Shown: positions 1 through 12,291, numbered from the stretch's first letter. The stretch: DNA of 64,000 nucleotides from Lagopus muta (GCF_023343835.1 NC_064447.1:10746501-10810500); one strand, 5' to 3'. The notes: generated by a model from the letters alone, not told the origin. A program made the numbers and translations.

Positions 1-1149
1 GGCAACAATAGAACAGCAGGATGTTTGCTAAGGAAGCGTTAAAATGCTAAAAGGATTCCAGCCCTCTGCAGTTCTAGGCTGACACAGCGAGAAAGAGAAG
101 AAAAGAGGAGACAATGAGTGCTAATAAAAACAACAGGCGTCGTTTTAAAAGACTACACCAACATTTAGCATTCAGGCGGCACGGTCTCCGGAACAAAAGC
201 CCCAGGTTCAGGACAGACTCCTCTCTAATGTTCCTGAGAACAAAGGCACGTTGACACGAGTTACTCATCTCACCAATATGCAATTCGTGAATCAGCAGGT
301 TTAAATCAAAGGTGAGCTCGTTGCTAATTACATAGATCAGGTTCATCTACTAAAACAGATCCCAATCAAAGCAACAAAATCAAGACTTATTCTAATGAAT
401 TTTCTTCTCTAATTGCAAATCTAGTCTGACTAACCCCTGCTGCATGACTCTCCACTCAACCACTGCAGGGCAGTTGCTTTCAATCAACTTCCCTAGCACC
501 TGCCAGTCTGGTGACACTGACTATTACCTGCTAAAAGAAATGAGCTGGCAGATACCGGGTAAGTTAGCACTGTTTATCTCAGGGAAAGACGCCCAGGATT
601 ACCTGCCTTTGTCTCTGGATTGCCTCTATCAATTTGCATCACCACAAGGAACGGAAAGAAGCACCGGTTTGAAGGCAGGCACCCTTCCCGTGGTGCAGGA
701 GGTCCTCACAGGGCTCGGTCCCTCAGGCCTTTGGTTCCCAAAGGCACGAGCAGAGTTGTGCTGTCCCCTGGCAGCACTCCATGGCCTGCTGACAGTGCCA
801 TCACTGAACGAGGACGCGTGAAGCTGTCATTCAGGTCCCACTTTGTCACCAAAACTGCCTGCGAGCATCCCTACAAAGAGCCCCAGGAGCTGCAGTTCTC
901 TCTGCTGTCATGGGATGCTGCAGGAATTCAGCACCCACCATTCCTCGCTCACACACTGCACCATTTCTCCATTTTCAGTCTTCACACAGAGGGGTTAAAG
1001 AACGGAATTTAGATCCGTGTTATCAGCCAAGAACGTAGCAGCAGTGTGAGCTCACGAGGGACCATCTGCCCCGTTCAGGACATCCCCCTGACGCCCAGCT
1101 CAGCGTTCAGAACAGCCCCATCTCTCTGCCTTGAACCCAGGAGCAAACA
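1..1149. other. Upstream flank of DHRS7B, no gene recognised
   Basis: No open frame here resembles a known protein, and I see no plausible spliced coding exon or RNA gene. Base composition is ordinary until about 1130, where CpG density rises into the DHRS7B promoter. The short frames at 444-821 and 620-1012 show no recognisable domain and are probably chance. Confidence 0.5.
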
Positions 1150-1640
1150 GGCTCAACGGAGCCGTCCGTGGAGCCAGGTGGCGCTCACCTTCCCATTTTC
1201 ACCCGTTTCCCCATCTCTGGCCTTCCCTGGCCCACGTGCGAGCAGTTTCGGCACATCCCAGTGACGGGGACAAGGACGGAACGGACAGAGCCCCGCGAGC
1301 AGCCCAGCGGGGCCGGAGGCGGAACGCTGCGCTGGGAGCGACGCTGCTCGACCGGACCGCACACAGGGGGGGACCCATTGGGCGAGCACCGTCCCTCCCG
1401 CGTTATCACTTCCGGGTCGCCTCTCAGAGGAGCGATCAGCCATTGGGCAGCCTACCAGAAATCCCGCCCCTCCTGAGGGCCGTACAACGCGCGCAGTACC
1501 GCGGCACTTCCGGCTGTGGCCATGGTGACGGGGGCTGCCAGGTACGCGCCGTGTCCTCACTCTTTCCCCGGGGCTCCTCCTGTCCCTCCAGCGGCCGGTC
1601 AACTCAGCTCCACAGGGCGAGCCGCGGGGCGACTCGGAGA
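1150..1640 (+). promoter_or_regulatory. DHRS7B: DHRS7B CpG-island promoter
   Basis: A GC- and CpG-rich stretch directly precedes and includes the DHRS7B start codon at 1522. It contains two ETS/GABP-type CACTTCCGG motifs (1407-1416 and 1505-1514, the second 8 bases before the ATG) and two inverted CCAAT boxes read as ATTGG (1377-1381 and 1442-1446), about 65 bp apart. There is no TATA box. ETS plus NF-Y sites without TATA is the usual layout of a housekeeping promoter, so transcription probably starts between about 1450 and 1515. The CpG-rich sequence continues into the minisatellite downstream. Confidence 0.7.
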
Positions 1641-4600
1641 GGTGGAAGCGGGGCTGCGTGGAAGCGGGGCTGCGTGGAAGCGGGGCTGCGTGGAAGCGGG
1701 GCTGCGTGGAAGCGGGGCTGCGTGGAAGCGGGGCTGCGTGGAAGCGGGGCTGCGTGGAAGCGGGGCTGCGTGGAAGCGGGGCTGCGTGGAAGCGGGGCTG
1801 CGTGGAAGCGGGGCTGCGTGGAAGCGGGGCTGCGTGGAAGCGGGGCTGCGTGGAAGCGGGGCTGCGTGGAAGCGGGGCTGCGTGGAAGCGGGGCTGCGTG
1901 GAAGCGGGGCTGCGTCAGCAGTGTGTGTGCCGGGATTTGGGAGTGGGAAAGAAGCCTCGAACCGAATCAAAGAGGCGGGAAGATTTGTGCCAGAACGATT
2001 CGTCAAATACACAGCGTGGCTCCTAGAAGCGTGTTTTACCTCTCTTTCTGTAACACTGAGCAAGGATGCTCTATAGATAACAATTTTACATCATCGTATT
2101 CATGACCACGTTCAGTTATCATTGAAACACAGATGATCTTCTACACTGTTTCAGGTAACAGCCCTCAGCACATCGAGGCTGTGCTGTTAGAAGTTAACCC
2201 TGACTATTGGAACACGAGTTCACCCACCTGGGCATTATTTGCCCCTTGGTGCCATCAGCTCAGAGCAGAGCTCACAGCTGCAGAGCCCTGCCTGCTCCGT
2301 GGCACTTCTACAGCTACTAATGCTGCTTCTGATAACTCCAGCTGGGTTCAAGCATTCTTCTTTCTCCTAAACCTCTTCTGCCCCCCACTTGAAGGAGTTC
2401 AGGCAGAGCAGTTCTATCCAGCACTTGGATTCCTTCTTAATATTTGTGTATTTTTGATGTGATTTTCTGTTCATGAGAGTAGAAGTGAGTACTGCAAGCA
2501 TAGATTGGCATTCCATTAATTCAACCATTTGAATGAAGTCATTGTTTTTTCCTCTTTAGACTTGAGCTGAGGTTTCTGAAACTTGTTCTACCATTTATGG
2601 GGATCTTTTGCATCAGATAAATTGTCAGCACTGTTTATGTTTAATCACTGATTTTCTTTTTTCTTTTTCCCCCTATCCTAAACATCTAAGTTTGATTTTA
2701 GCTTTTTTCTGAAGTAGTCAGGTCACTGAAGATGTTTGAGCAACGCAAGTAATTTTCACTTCTCTTGGCTTTAAAAAGATTTAGCAAGTTTGGTCAGTGG
2801 GACAAAACACCCATTTCTCTCATAAATACCTGGTTCTGATGCACCGCACTGTGTGATACAAAACTCCTCTGTATGCTCACTTCAGCTCAAAGGTCTCAAG
2901 AATTCTCAGGAAAGAAAAAAAAAAACCTTTTTCCTTTAACTAGCATAGCAGCCATTTTACAGCATACACTATTGCAGTGCCATAATGGGATGATGATAAT
3001 AACAAGGTGGCAGAGCCTTCACCTACAGCAAACAAGAGCAGGCCCAAATACAACAACCACAGGTACAGAAACAAAGAAAAAGATCTACTTACCTTTAGAA
3101 AATCTCATGTAGCAGGAATCTCCAGTAAGAGATGCTCTTATCTTCACTGCCACCCCTTAAATGAGGTTTGGGACGGGGTGGATCCTGGCTCTACCCTTGC
3201 AGTCACTCAGATGCATTGCACACACCTGAGCTCCCCTGGGTTGGCCCTGCCTTCCCACCAGGTGCTCAGTCACTGCTTCAGGCCCTGCCTCAGCATTGCC
3301 ACAGCTATAAAATCAGAGTGCCTTCAAACTGATTCAAGTAAGAGTTACTTTTTTTTTTTTCTTTTTTTCTTTTTTTTTTTTTTTGGGGGGGGTGCCTAAA
3401 GAATATTTAGTGGATGCTCTGAAGTCAGCACTGGAGATTATTTAATACTAGAAATAATCAGATGTTCATCAAAAGTTTTACCTTTTCAACACAGCTCTGT
3501 TTCTTTCACGTATGGGTTAAGTTACCCCCAGGTTTCAAAGGTCACAGAGCATACTCCTGAGGCTTGTTTTTAGAGGCTGTGCCTGCATTGGGCAGAGCAC
3601 ACTTGCTTGGACTGCTGCCATTTTGTAATTGAAGTCAGATCTGTCCTGTGAAAAGACCAGAAGGAGACACCACCTCATAGAGGCTCTGGCAAGTGAGGCC
3701 CCTTCAAAGGTACGATATTGTGCTTTCTTCAGACTAAAGTGGGTCAGCCGTGGCTTAAAGCTGCTGTGATTCTGGATGAGTTCTTAGGAAAAATGATTTC
3801 TTTTTTTCCCTTCCTTTCCTGAGCTCCCTTTAAATGACACCTTTTGATTTCTGAAAATAGCCTCCCAGTTGCTGCCATTTGTCACAATGTGATTCTAGGT
3901 GGCCAAAACTGAAGGAGAATAGATCTTGTTTAAGGAAACTATCAGGGTTTTGATATATATATATATTTTTATTAGAACTTGTTTTCACCTTTGCTGCCTT
4001 TAGTGCACTTCTGACATTACTGACCTCCTTTTTTCCTCTGAAATCCTCCTAGCTTTTACAGGATAACACTCAGCTTTTGTTTTAAGGGGAATGTTTTTCT
4101 TAACAGATGTATGTGCTTTATTTTACATGAAGCCTTTCCAACAGTTTCCAGTCATCTGTATTTGGTTTTCCATTATCAGGGATATTTTTTCTGCTCTCTA
4201 ACAATCTGTAAGTTCCAATCCTGTGTCTTGGGATGAAGAACTGAGAATTTCAGGAGTTCATTTGAACCAACAATGAGTAGCAGCTTCTCTCCTGCAGATA
4301 ACTTGATATCATTCTTAATGGCAGTATTTGTAAATAACAGATCCTTGCTTTTGTTCAATGCAAATAGCCAAACTTTTGAACTGTTACCTGAGAGCAAAGG
4401 AAAACCTGTTGCTTTGGTTTGAAGTGTTGAAGGAATTCTTTATTCTTTACCAAGCAGTTCAGCTGTAGGTTCTCCTCTTTCTTTTCTCCTTTTAGCTTGA
4501 CTGAGCTTTATTTGTTCTGGGGCTCTTTTATGGAGCTGTTTGAGCACCTTCCATGACAGATACCTACAGCTGTATGACCTAATTAAGATCTACCTTTGAT

Positions 4601-7600
4601 TAGCTGTTCCTTCTCACTCCTGCTCTTCATCCAGTCTTCCTCATCCTCTGCTTCCCTTCCCTTTGCACACAGGGAGTGATGTTGTTTCAAACCACAGAAC
4701 TGGGTTGTAGCTGCCGATTTGCTGCAACCTTCAGGCAGAGATTGGCAAATCTGCCCCATTCCTGTGTGTGATGTGAATAAAAGAAGAGGAAGAAAAGCAG
4801 TAAAAGACTTACAAAGATTTTCAAACAGAGAAGATTAAATGCAGACCTTTTCTGTTCAGAAAGGAGATGAATAATAAACAGTATGAGTAAGGAATAAGGC
4901 AGGCAGAACTGATTCACACTGATGAGTGATGGATGCCACATCACCAAAATGCAGTTGGCTTTTAGCTGGGGGCACGGGGGTCCTTTTCCACCAGCCCCTG
5001 TGACAGAGTTGGTGTGAATTCAGTCTGCACTTTGCCAAAGAACAGGAAGGAACCACGCTGAAATCAAACATGGGAGCCTCTCTCACCTCCTGCTGTGGTT
5101 CAGTGAGGACAAGAGTCAGAAAAGCTCCTGGTCAGCTTCTCGTCTGCTCTGTGCTGCTGTCTGCATTTTGCCAAAATCTGAAGCAGTGTTGGTCAGGGCC
5201 AGGTTTCTAAATGTGCCAGTTTCAGTTGGGCTTCGTAAAGGAATTGCCACCCTTCCTGTCAGCTCCTGCTTTGGAAATAATTAAAGGTCTTAAAAGGGAG
5301 CTGAATGTTTTTGACTCCAGGATGGCCCTGTAGGGCACACTGGTCAATGTCAGCACCTGCTGTCCCTGCCCACCTCTTGCCTTCTGAATCTCAAGAGACC
5401 CTTCAGAGCAAAAAAGGACAATTTGAAGAGGCAGCTGCTTTAAATGCTTTAAGCAGCACCTCCTGCTTATCCAGCCTAAAGAAGGGCAGTGACCTTATGT
5501 CTTAACAGCTCTTTTCCGAGGATTATTTTGTGCACTCTTCTCATTTTAAATCTGCCTTCTCCTGTAAATCAATACAAAATAGCCACAGTGCATGCACATT
5601 GAACACCAAGAGGTGAAGAAATAAGATGCTGAACAGCTGGGTGATGTGCTTGTGCACTGCCTTTCAGTGGGATGAATTTCATCCCCCTTCTGGGTTTCTG
5701 ATTTCCACTTTGGGCACATCCCTGTGCCCAAGGGAGCCCACGGCCTGGATATCTGCACTGTTACACAGTGAAGTGCTTTGTAGAGATGCCTGAGTTAGCT
5801 CGGGAGTGGGAAGCTGCATAGTAGCATGAGAGAAGCTGTGTACTAGTTTGATGGTTTTTGTTTTAGACCTCATCATGCCTGTTTAGAGCTAGCTTAGCTA
5901 TCTTTCTTATTTTACACTGCTCTAGCTATTCCTCTGGAAATACTTGATGGTTCCTTACTGGTTCAGCAACGTAGCTTTCTTTATAACAGTCAGAAGCATG
6001 CAGAGATATATCCCAGCCCTGGAGAGCTTTAAATCTGAGTACACAGTTGTACAAGGAAGGAATTCAGGGCAAAACAGAAAAGCCTGTGGAAACAGCATCT
6101 GTGGATCCAGGTTTGTTGCATGACAAGGTCCAACTTACAGGATCCAACAGCTGAAAGACCATAAGCCAGCTGAAAGACCCTTGTAATGGAAGTGAACACA
6201 TGTTCATATTTGTATTGCTGTAATTGGGTACTGATGTGATCTTCTGAAAGTGAGTGAAATGGGATCCTGGGCTCCATCAGGAGAGGGGTGGCCAGCAGGG
6301 ACAGGGAGGTGATTGTCCCTCTCTACTCGGCTCTTGTGAGACCCCATCTGGAGTACTGTGTGCAGGTGTGGAGCCCTCAGTACAAGAAAGACATTGAGAT
6401 TTTGGAAAGGGTCCAGAGGAGGGCGACTAAGATGATCAGGGGGCTGGAGCACCTCCCCTATGAGGACAGGCTGAGGGAGTTGGGCTTGTTCAGCCTGGAG
6501 AAGGCTGCGGGGTGACCTCATTGCAGCCTATCAATACCTGAAGGGAACCTACACCCAGGAGGGGAGTAAACTCTTCAAAAGGGCTGACAACAGCAGGACT
6601 AGGGGAAATGGTTTTAAGTTGAAGGAGGGAAGATTTAGGTTGGATGTTAGGGGGAAGTTCTTTACTAGGAGAGTGGTTAGGCCCTGGAACGGGCTGCCCA
6701 GGGAGGTTGTGGATGCCCCGTCCTTGGACGTGTTTAAGGCCAGGTTGGACGGGGTCCTGGGCAACCTGATCTGAATATGTATGTTGGTGGCCCTGCTAGG
6801 CAGGGGGGTTGGAACTACATGATCCTTGGGGTCCCTTCCAACCCGGGTGATTCTGTGATTCTGTGTGAAAGTCTAGACTCTAGGCCATGCATCCAACCTG
6901 CTTGTTTTATGTTTTAATAAAAGGAATATTTTAAAAAGGTTGTGTTACTTACATACATTAACTACGTTACCTACTTCATGCAATTCCTCTTCCCTCAGTG
7001 CAGCCCAGGCAAACCATTGGACAGCCATGCTCAAGATGCAGGGCTGAGGAAATTAGTTGAAAACGAATGGGATTTGGTTTATTGGTGGTGTGAGGCAGGG
7101 CTAGGTGAAAGCATTCCCTAGTTTTCGAGCCTCTGCTAATTCTCTTATTGGTAAAACAGTCCGTTTCCTTCACCTAGGAAGGCTGTTCAGAAAGGAAGAC
7201 TCATGGACCTCACATCCACTGTCATCATCCCGCTGCTTTTCGGCAGCCTGGGGATCTTCTCCCTTTTCCGGCTGCTGCAGTGGATGCGGATGCGCGCTTA
7301 CCTCCGAGGAGCAGTGGTGGTGGTCACAGGGGCCACCTCTGGCCTGGGGAAAGGTAGGTATGGACAGCAGGGTGCCAAAGGGACAGGGAGCTGTGGGAGG
7401 GTCCTGCTGGAATAGAGCAGCACTGAGTTCCTTTAGTTTTGATCTTAGAGGTGGAGCTTGTAGAGGAAAAATCCTGACCACGCTGCATAAAGCAGAACCA
7501 TCAAAGTAAGAAGTGAGCTGTGCCTCTTTGTGCCATCCAGAGGCCTTTTCTGTATATCTTGAAAAAGCCAAGAAGTCAGACTGTTTCTCTAAATCTTCCC

Positions 7601-10600
7601 AGGAATTACCATTCTGCACTTGCTGTTGCATTTTGGGATTCCCTGTCATCTTTTTCCCTCATCCCCAAGTTAATGCACCTTTTCTCTTCTGGTATAAATC
7701 CATCTACTTAATTTAAAAACTCTTGGCAATATTAATTCAACCTTTTTCCAAATAACCCCCCCCCCTTTTTTTTTCCTCCAAATCAAACACTTTTTTTCTG
7801 TGTGAGTGGATACATTTCTAACTCTGCTTTAATTTAAATAGAATAATTGCTTTAAAAAGCTTCTTGAAGGGAAGAAAGCACTCTGCTATCAAGGCCTTTC
7901 ATTAGGATGAGTACACCTAGAGAACAAGCAGAGCTTGAATTGAAGCTGCATTTGCTTGTGAGTTTGTCCTTAAGGACAAAGGTGTAACTGAATGGCGAGG
8001 AGATGGAATTGATTTCTCTGCCTGTCAGAACCAAAAGGCTGAGAGCAGAAAGATGATTTTTATTTCTCATCCAAATAGCTGGTATCCCAAGGCAGTACCT
8101 CAAGGGAGACCTTCCAGCTGTGATATGCTGTACAGATGAAGTGTTGCTGGCTGTTCCTTTCCACTCTTCTCCTCAGGAATAACAAACCACTGCCCTTGAC
8201 CCTTGCAAGCTAAAGGGTTTCAGCCTACGAGATGTCACGTGGATCTGCTGTTTGTCTCTGGCATTCAGATGCCCACTTTTTCTCTTTTTCTTGTTTCTTC
8301 CAAAGAATGTGCAAAGGCCTTCCATGCAGCTGGCTCCAGGCTGGTGCTCTGCGGCAGAGACAGTGAGAAACTCAAAGACCTGGCACAGGAACTTTCTGCC
8401 ATGACCGATCACCGAAAGAACGTAAGCGCGTGAGGAGGAAAGGCTCGCTGTCCCACGCAGCTGGGATTGGTATCTGTGCTAGCACAGAAGTTAGAATTGC
8501 TCGTGTGCTGTTCTGTTGAGCAATAGGTTGTGGTTGGGGAGAGATATTGCTATAGGAGTGCTTTGAGCTGACATGTCTGAGTTTGCAGAAAGCCTACACA
8601 AATAAGCCAGCTGAAAGACCCTTGTCTTGTAACAGAAGCGAACACACGAAGTGAGCAGAGTCCCCCAGCCCCACTGCATCTATACACTATGATGTCACTT
8701 CTCAAGGTTTGCTGTGTCTTTGCTCTTGTTTCTGAAGTCTAGCTCTGCTGGCTGTGGATAAGAAAGATACTGCTGGCTTCTGAAGTAAGCAGGAATTGCA
8801 TTTTTTTACTGCATTAGGTACAGTTTCTTAGGTAACGCAACAACAAACTGTGCACCTGAGGAAATCTCACTTGCCCTTTTCCTCTGTCTGGTGTGAGGAA
8901 CAGGCCAGGAGAGCAGCAAAAGACCAGAGTACAAGCTGCTTCTGTCATGTATTCCTGTGCAGTACCCAGCACACTGATTGAAGGAGGCTTGGACAGCCTT
9001 CTCTCTGAGTCATGAATGTGAGCACACGTAGCACGCCCTCAATGGTCTCCTGGCTGACTTTTGTTTTTCAGATGCACAAACCTCACACTGTGGTGTTTGA
9101 CCTCTCGGACACTAAAACCATTCTAAGTGCTGCTGTAGAGATTCTGAAGTACCTGGGCCATGTGGACATACTGATCAACAATGCAGGCATCAGTTACCGA
9201 GGCACAATTGTAGAGACAGGTCTGGATGTGGACAAGAAAGTGATGGAAACCAATTATTTTGGTCCTATAGCCCTCACCAAAGGTACCTGTCATTCACATT
9301 GTAGGGGCACAGTGGCTTGTACCTTATGAAAGCAAACACAATTAAGAACAGCTTAACTGCTAATTGTATTTGGTGGAATACAGTATGAGAGGAGGAGAGT
9401 TTTGTTCTATGGGCACGTATGATGTTGATATGTGGGTATGACTGTATGGGAGGTACAGGATTAGAGATGATACCTTGCTTAAAACACCTCCTGACTTGAG
9501 TCTGGAAGGAACTTTGGCTGGTCTGTCTGCTCTGATGAAATCCTGAAGGAATGGAGTTTGGGTTCAAGGTGAGGCTGTGAGCTTTCCTAGAAGGCTTCCC
9601 TGGTTGTATAGAAGGTTCAACCTGGAGGGTGTCAGCTGTAAGAACTCTAAAGATGCGCTGGTGGCAGGAGAGAGCAAGTTCTCTTCACCATAGCAACTGT
9701 AAGGCCTTTGTGCAACCTCATTGGCAACGAGTCACCTAATAATGGGAATGCCCCAGTTTCAGTTACAAGTATCCCAAGCACCATGCCTTGCCCAACCCCT
9801 ACCCTGAACGAGGATCTTGTCATGCACTCACTGAGGCTTCTCTGAAGCACTGCTCTGAAAGCATACACTCTCAAAGGCAATAATGGTCAGACTGTTACTC
9901 TTTTTTGTCTCTTGCCAGCACTTCTCCCTTCCATGATCAAGAGGAGACAGGGCCATATTGTGGCCATCAGCAGTGTTCAAGGCAAAATAAGCATTCCTTT
10001 CAGATCAGCATGTAAGTACCTCCACAGAAGATGGGAAAGGCGTGTTTGGGGCACCAGGCTGAATGAAAGATTGCACATTTAGTTCTCCATGCAGCTGGCT
10101 GTGTGCAGGGAAGGCAGGGCTGTGAATCTGTGTGGTGACCACACTAAGAAACCTGTGGCAGCTGTTGAGGAAGGCACACACAGATACAAAGCCCTGTTTT
10201 GAAGATGGGAGAGGAGAATAAGGAATGTGACTTTTTTCCTTAGAATTTTAGTCTTGCAAACTGTTTCATATTCCTACCTTAATATTTGGGAGTCCTGTAT
10301 ATTTTCTGTTTTTCTATCCCTTGGGAGTAGTTTGCTAATTTTATTGCATTTTTGCCTTGTTGTCTGATTAATTTCCTATAAAAAAGTAAGAATTTTTTGG
10401 CTTACGTTATGAAGTGCCGTGGTACAATTGATAGCAAAAGGAAAACCTAAACAGTTACCTGGGACCCAGAAAGATCTGCACACTAAATCAGATATGATTT
10501 AGTGAACAACATTGAACAACATTGGTGAGATTACTGGAAAAAGTCTTGGAAAAGATAGAGGATCTAAGAAAACAGTATTTGGCATAAAAGCATCTGTAAA

Positions 10601-12291
10601 TCATTGAAAATAAACAGGAAGAAGAAAACATGCAGTGGAGGTGGTATGCATGTGGTAGAGCATGGTGTTGAGTGAAGGAGAGCTTGGAATGTCTGGCCAT
10701 CATGGCTTGCAGATGATGTGGGGATGATTGCAGCAAGATGTGTGTTCTGAAGAGCTTCCAGAATGCTGCACACTGACCAGAGCCGTGTGGCTCAAGCTGC
10801 ATGAAGCTCAGCTTTGCTTACAGGTCCTCAGAGCGTGTACTGAGCTGTGTGCTGCTGCTGTCATCCCTGAACCATGCTGAGGTGATGGCTGTCACAGCAG
10901 TGTCAACCAAGTGCACGTGGAAAGCAAGCAGGCAAAAGGAGTAGTTCATGCATTGAACAGGGAAATCCTACCCTAGGGCACGCTATGTGCTGTGTGATCA
11001 GGTGTGCAGCCAAGTTCTGAAGTCCTTAATGCTTAGTGCACACAGGGCATCGTGTTCCCTCAGCCTCAGTCAGTCTTATCCAGTGCCTCCCAAGACAGCC
11101 TTCATGTTTCTTCTATCGTGAGTGGGAGGCCCCCACTTGGGTTCACTCTGTAGTGGCTTTGGCATGGCTGTGAGATATTAAGTTCAGAATTCTAGCCAGT
11201 TTCCAACTTCAGTATTTACATTTTGCCTACCTGAATTGCCTCTTAATTCCACTGCCTCTTGCTGCCATTCACTAAGAACAATCAAAAGCTAGCAGACAGT
11301 TGCTGAGTTCTTGCTGAGAGGTGGCTGCATTCTGGTGAAAAGCCCACTTGGGGATAAACTGTTCTCCAGCTCTGCTCTTAGTGCATAGCCTTTGTCCTGT
11401 TTTTCAGATGCTGCCTCTAAGCATGCTACCCAGGCCTTCTTTGATTGCCTGCGAGCAGAGGTTGAGCAGTATGACATTGATGTGACAGTTATAAGCCCTG
11501 GATACATCCAAACAAACCTTTCTCTCAATGCTGTCACAGCAGATGGATCTCGCTATGGAGGTGAGATATGGTTTTGTGTCCTATACCTAACACATTTCTA
11601 CCTCACTGAGTTACTCCAAAAGATGCTTGCAACATATGGCCTCTGGTGGAGAGATAAGTTAGCCCTGAAGCATCAAAAGAAACCTTTGGATCTAGCCTTC
11701 CTAATCAGCAACCACTGTGGGGTCACTGAGTTTAAGGTAATTTTATAGGGCAGATCAATCTAAGCATTGTCTTTGAAAGACTCTGCCATTGTTCCTGAAG
11801 CTTGAGATTTCAGTGCATTTGGAATCAGCAGTCAGAAAGAGAAGGACGTATTGGAGCTCTTGGCTCCAGGCTTTAATTGTGAGACAGGCCACAAGGCTTG
11901 TGTTCTGCAGCCTGGGTATTGGAAGGAGCACGCATTCATTTCTAGCTCAGCCATGCTTTATACCTGCCTGTGTAAAAACCAAGAAGTAGGACAGCAACCA
12001 TGTGCAGCTACAGCGTTCCTTGGAAGGGTGTTTAAGTGTGGGCTTACCTTCCAGTGTTGATGCTTACTTGGCTTTGCTTTGGCAGTTATGGACAAGAACA
12101 CTGCTGAAGGCCAGACAGCTGCAGAGGTCGCTCAGGTGGTTCTCTATGCAGTGGGGCAGAAGAAGAAGGAAGTCCTCGTGGCTGGCCTAAAGCCCTCCCT
12201 GGCTGTATACCTACGAAACCTCTTTCCCAGGCTTTTCTTCAACTTAATGGCAACTAGAGCAAAAAAGGAGAGAAAAACAAAGGACTCTTAG
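1522..12291 (+). CDS. DHRS7B: Dehydrogenase/reductase 7B (PexRAP), 7 coding exons, 324 aa
   Basis: Short-chain dehydrogenase/reductase, membrane-anchored in peroxisome and ER, known as the acyl/alkyl-dihydroxyacetone-phosphate reductase of ether-lipid synthesis. Coding exons are 1522-1541, 7178-7353, 8306-8421, 9072-9282, 9919-10011, 11408-11560 and 12086-12291 (TAG). All introns are GT-AG and phase carries through every junction. The protein starts [19 protein letters not shown], closely matching the human N-terminus; Met16 at 7203 is a possible second start. Visible features are a hydrophobic anchor at about residues 18-40, the cofactor loop TGATSGLG (57-64), NNAG (140-143), catalytic Ser193, Tyr206-x3-Lys210, and PGYIQT (236-241). 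The C-terminus is Lys/Arg-rich. Length is one residue short of human. The gene is convergent with TMEM11. No disabling change is seen. Confidence 0.97.
1642..1913 (+). repeat. Perfect minisatellite, 17 copies of a 16-bp unit
   Basis: The unit GTGGAAGCGGGGCTGC repeats 17 times without a single mismatch, starting 100 bp after the exon 1 donor of DHRS7B. Each unit holds nine G and three C on the coding strand and two CpGs counting the junction. Sixteen is not a multiple of three and the unit holds no stop, so every forward frame stays open with a 16-residue period. The lack of divergence between copies points to recent expansion or homogenisation, so copy number is probably variable between individuals. 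An assembly could also have misjudged the count. Confidence 0.97.
1914..6254. other. DHRS7B intron 1, first part
   Basis: Intronic sequence with no coding exon seen. It contains a T-rich tract followed by eight G (about 3349-3392), a short TA repeat (about 3954-3966), and near its end one copy of a roughly 40-bp motif that recurs in intron 3 (about 6162-6200). The small open frames show no recognisable protein similarity. Confidence 0.6.
6162..6200 (+). repeat. Short direct repeat, copy 1 of 2
   Basis: A stretch starting TAAGCCAGCTGAAAGACCCT recurs at about 8603-8648, with a 4-bp difference in the middle (CTTG present only in the second copy) and then GAAG[T/C]GAACACA in both. A shorter echo of CAGCTGAAAGACC lies just upstream at about 6147. 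The family is not recognised; it lies just before the CR1 element. Confidence 0.7.
6255..6865 (+). mobile_element. CR1 LINE, 5'-truncated 3' end
   Basis: This is the 3' portion of a chicken repeat 1 (CR1) non-LTR retrotransposon in sense orientation within DHRS7B intron 1. The frame at 6288-6515 encodes the end of the reverse-transcriptase ORF2 ([20 protein letters not shown], then [18 protein letters not shown]). The coding frame is lost near 6510, where the family's RLRGDLI motif continues in another frame, so at least one frameshift is present. The 3' untranslated part is intact and ends in two ATTCTGTG octamers (6850-6865), the CR1 hallmark. It is 5'-truncated and cannot move by itself. 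Confidence 0.95.
6866..7177. other. DHRS7B intron 1, last part
   Basis: About 310 bp of intron between the CR1 end and the exon 2 acceptor (AG at 7176-7177, after a short pyrimidine stretch). Nothing else is seen here. Confidence 0.6.
8603..8648 (+). repeat. Short direct repeat, copy 2 of 2
   Basis: Second copy of the motif described at 6162-6200, in DHRS7B intron 3. The first 23 bases are identical between the copies, followed by a 4-bp indel and about 15 bases with two or three differences. No surrounding sequence similarity is apparent, so this could be the conserved remnant of an old dispersed repeat. Confidence 0.7.
10012..11407. other. DHRS7B intron 5
   Basis: An intron of about 1.4 kb without recognised features. 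The small antisense frames at 10488-10802 have no known similarity. The acceptor is a clean TTTTCAG at 11401-11407. Confidence 0.55.

Noticed and set aside
1131-2105. 324-codon plus-strand open frame, and overlapping frames on both strands
   Set aside because: Its length comes from the stop-free 16-bp minisatellite and the CpG island. It crosses the real DHRS7B exon in a different frame and shows no domain.
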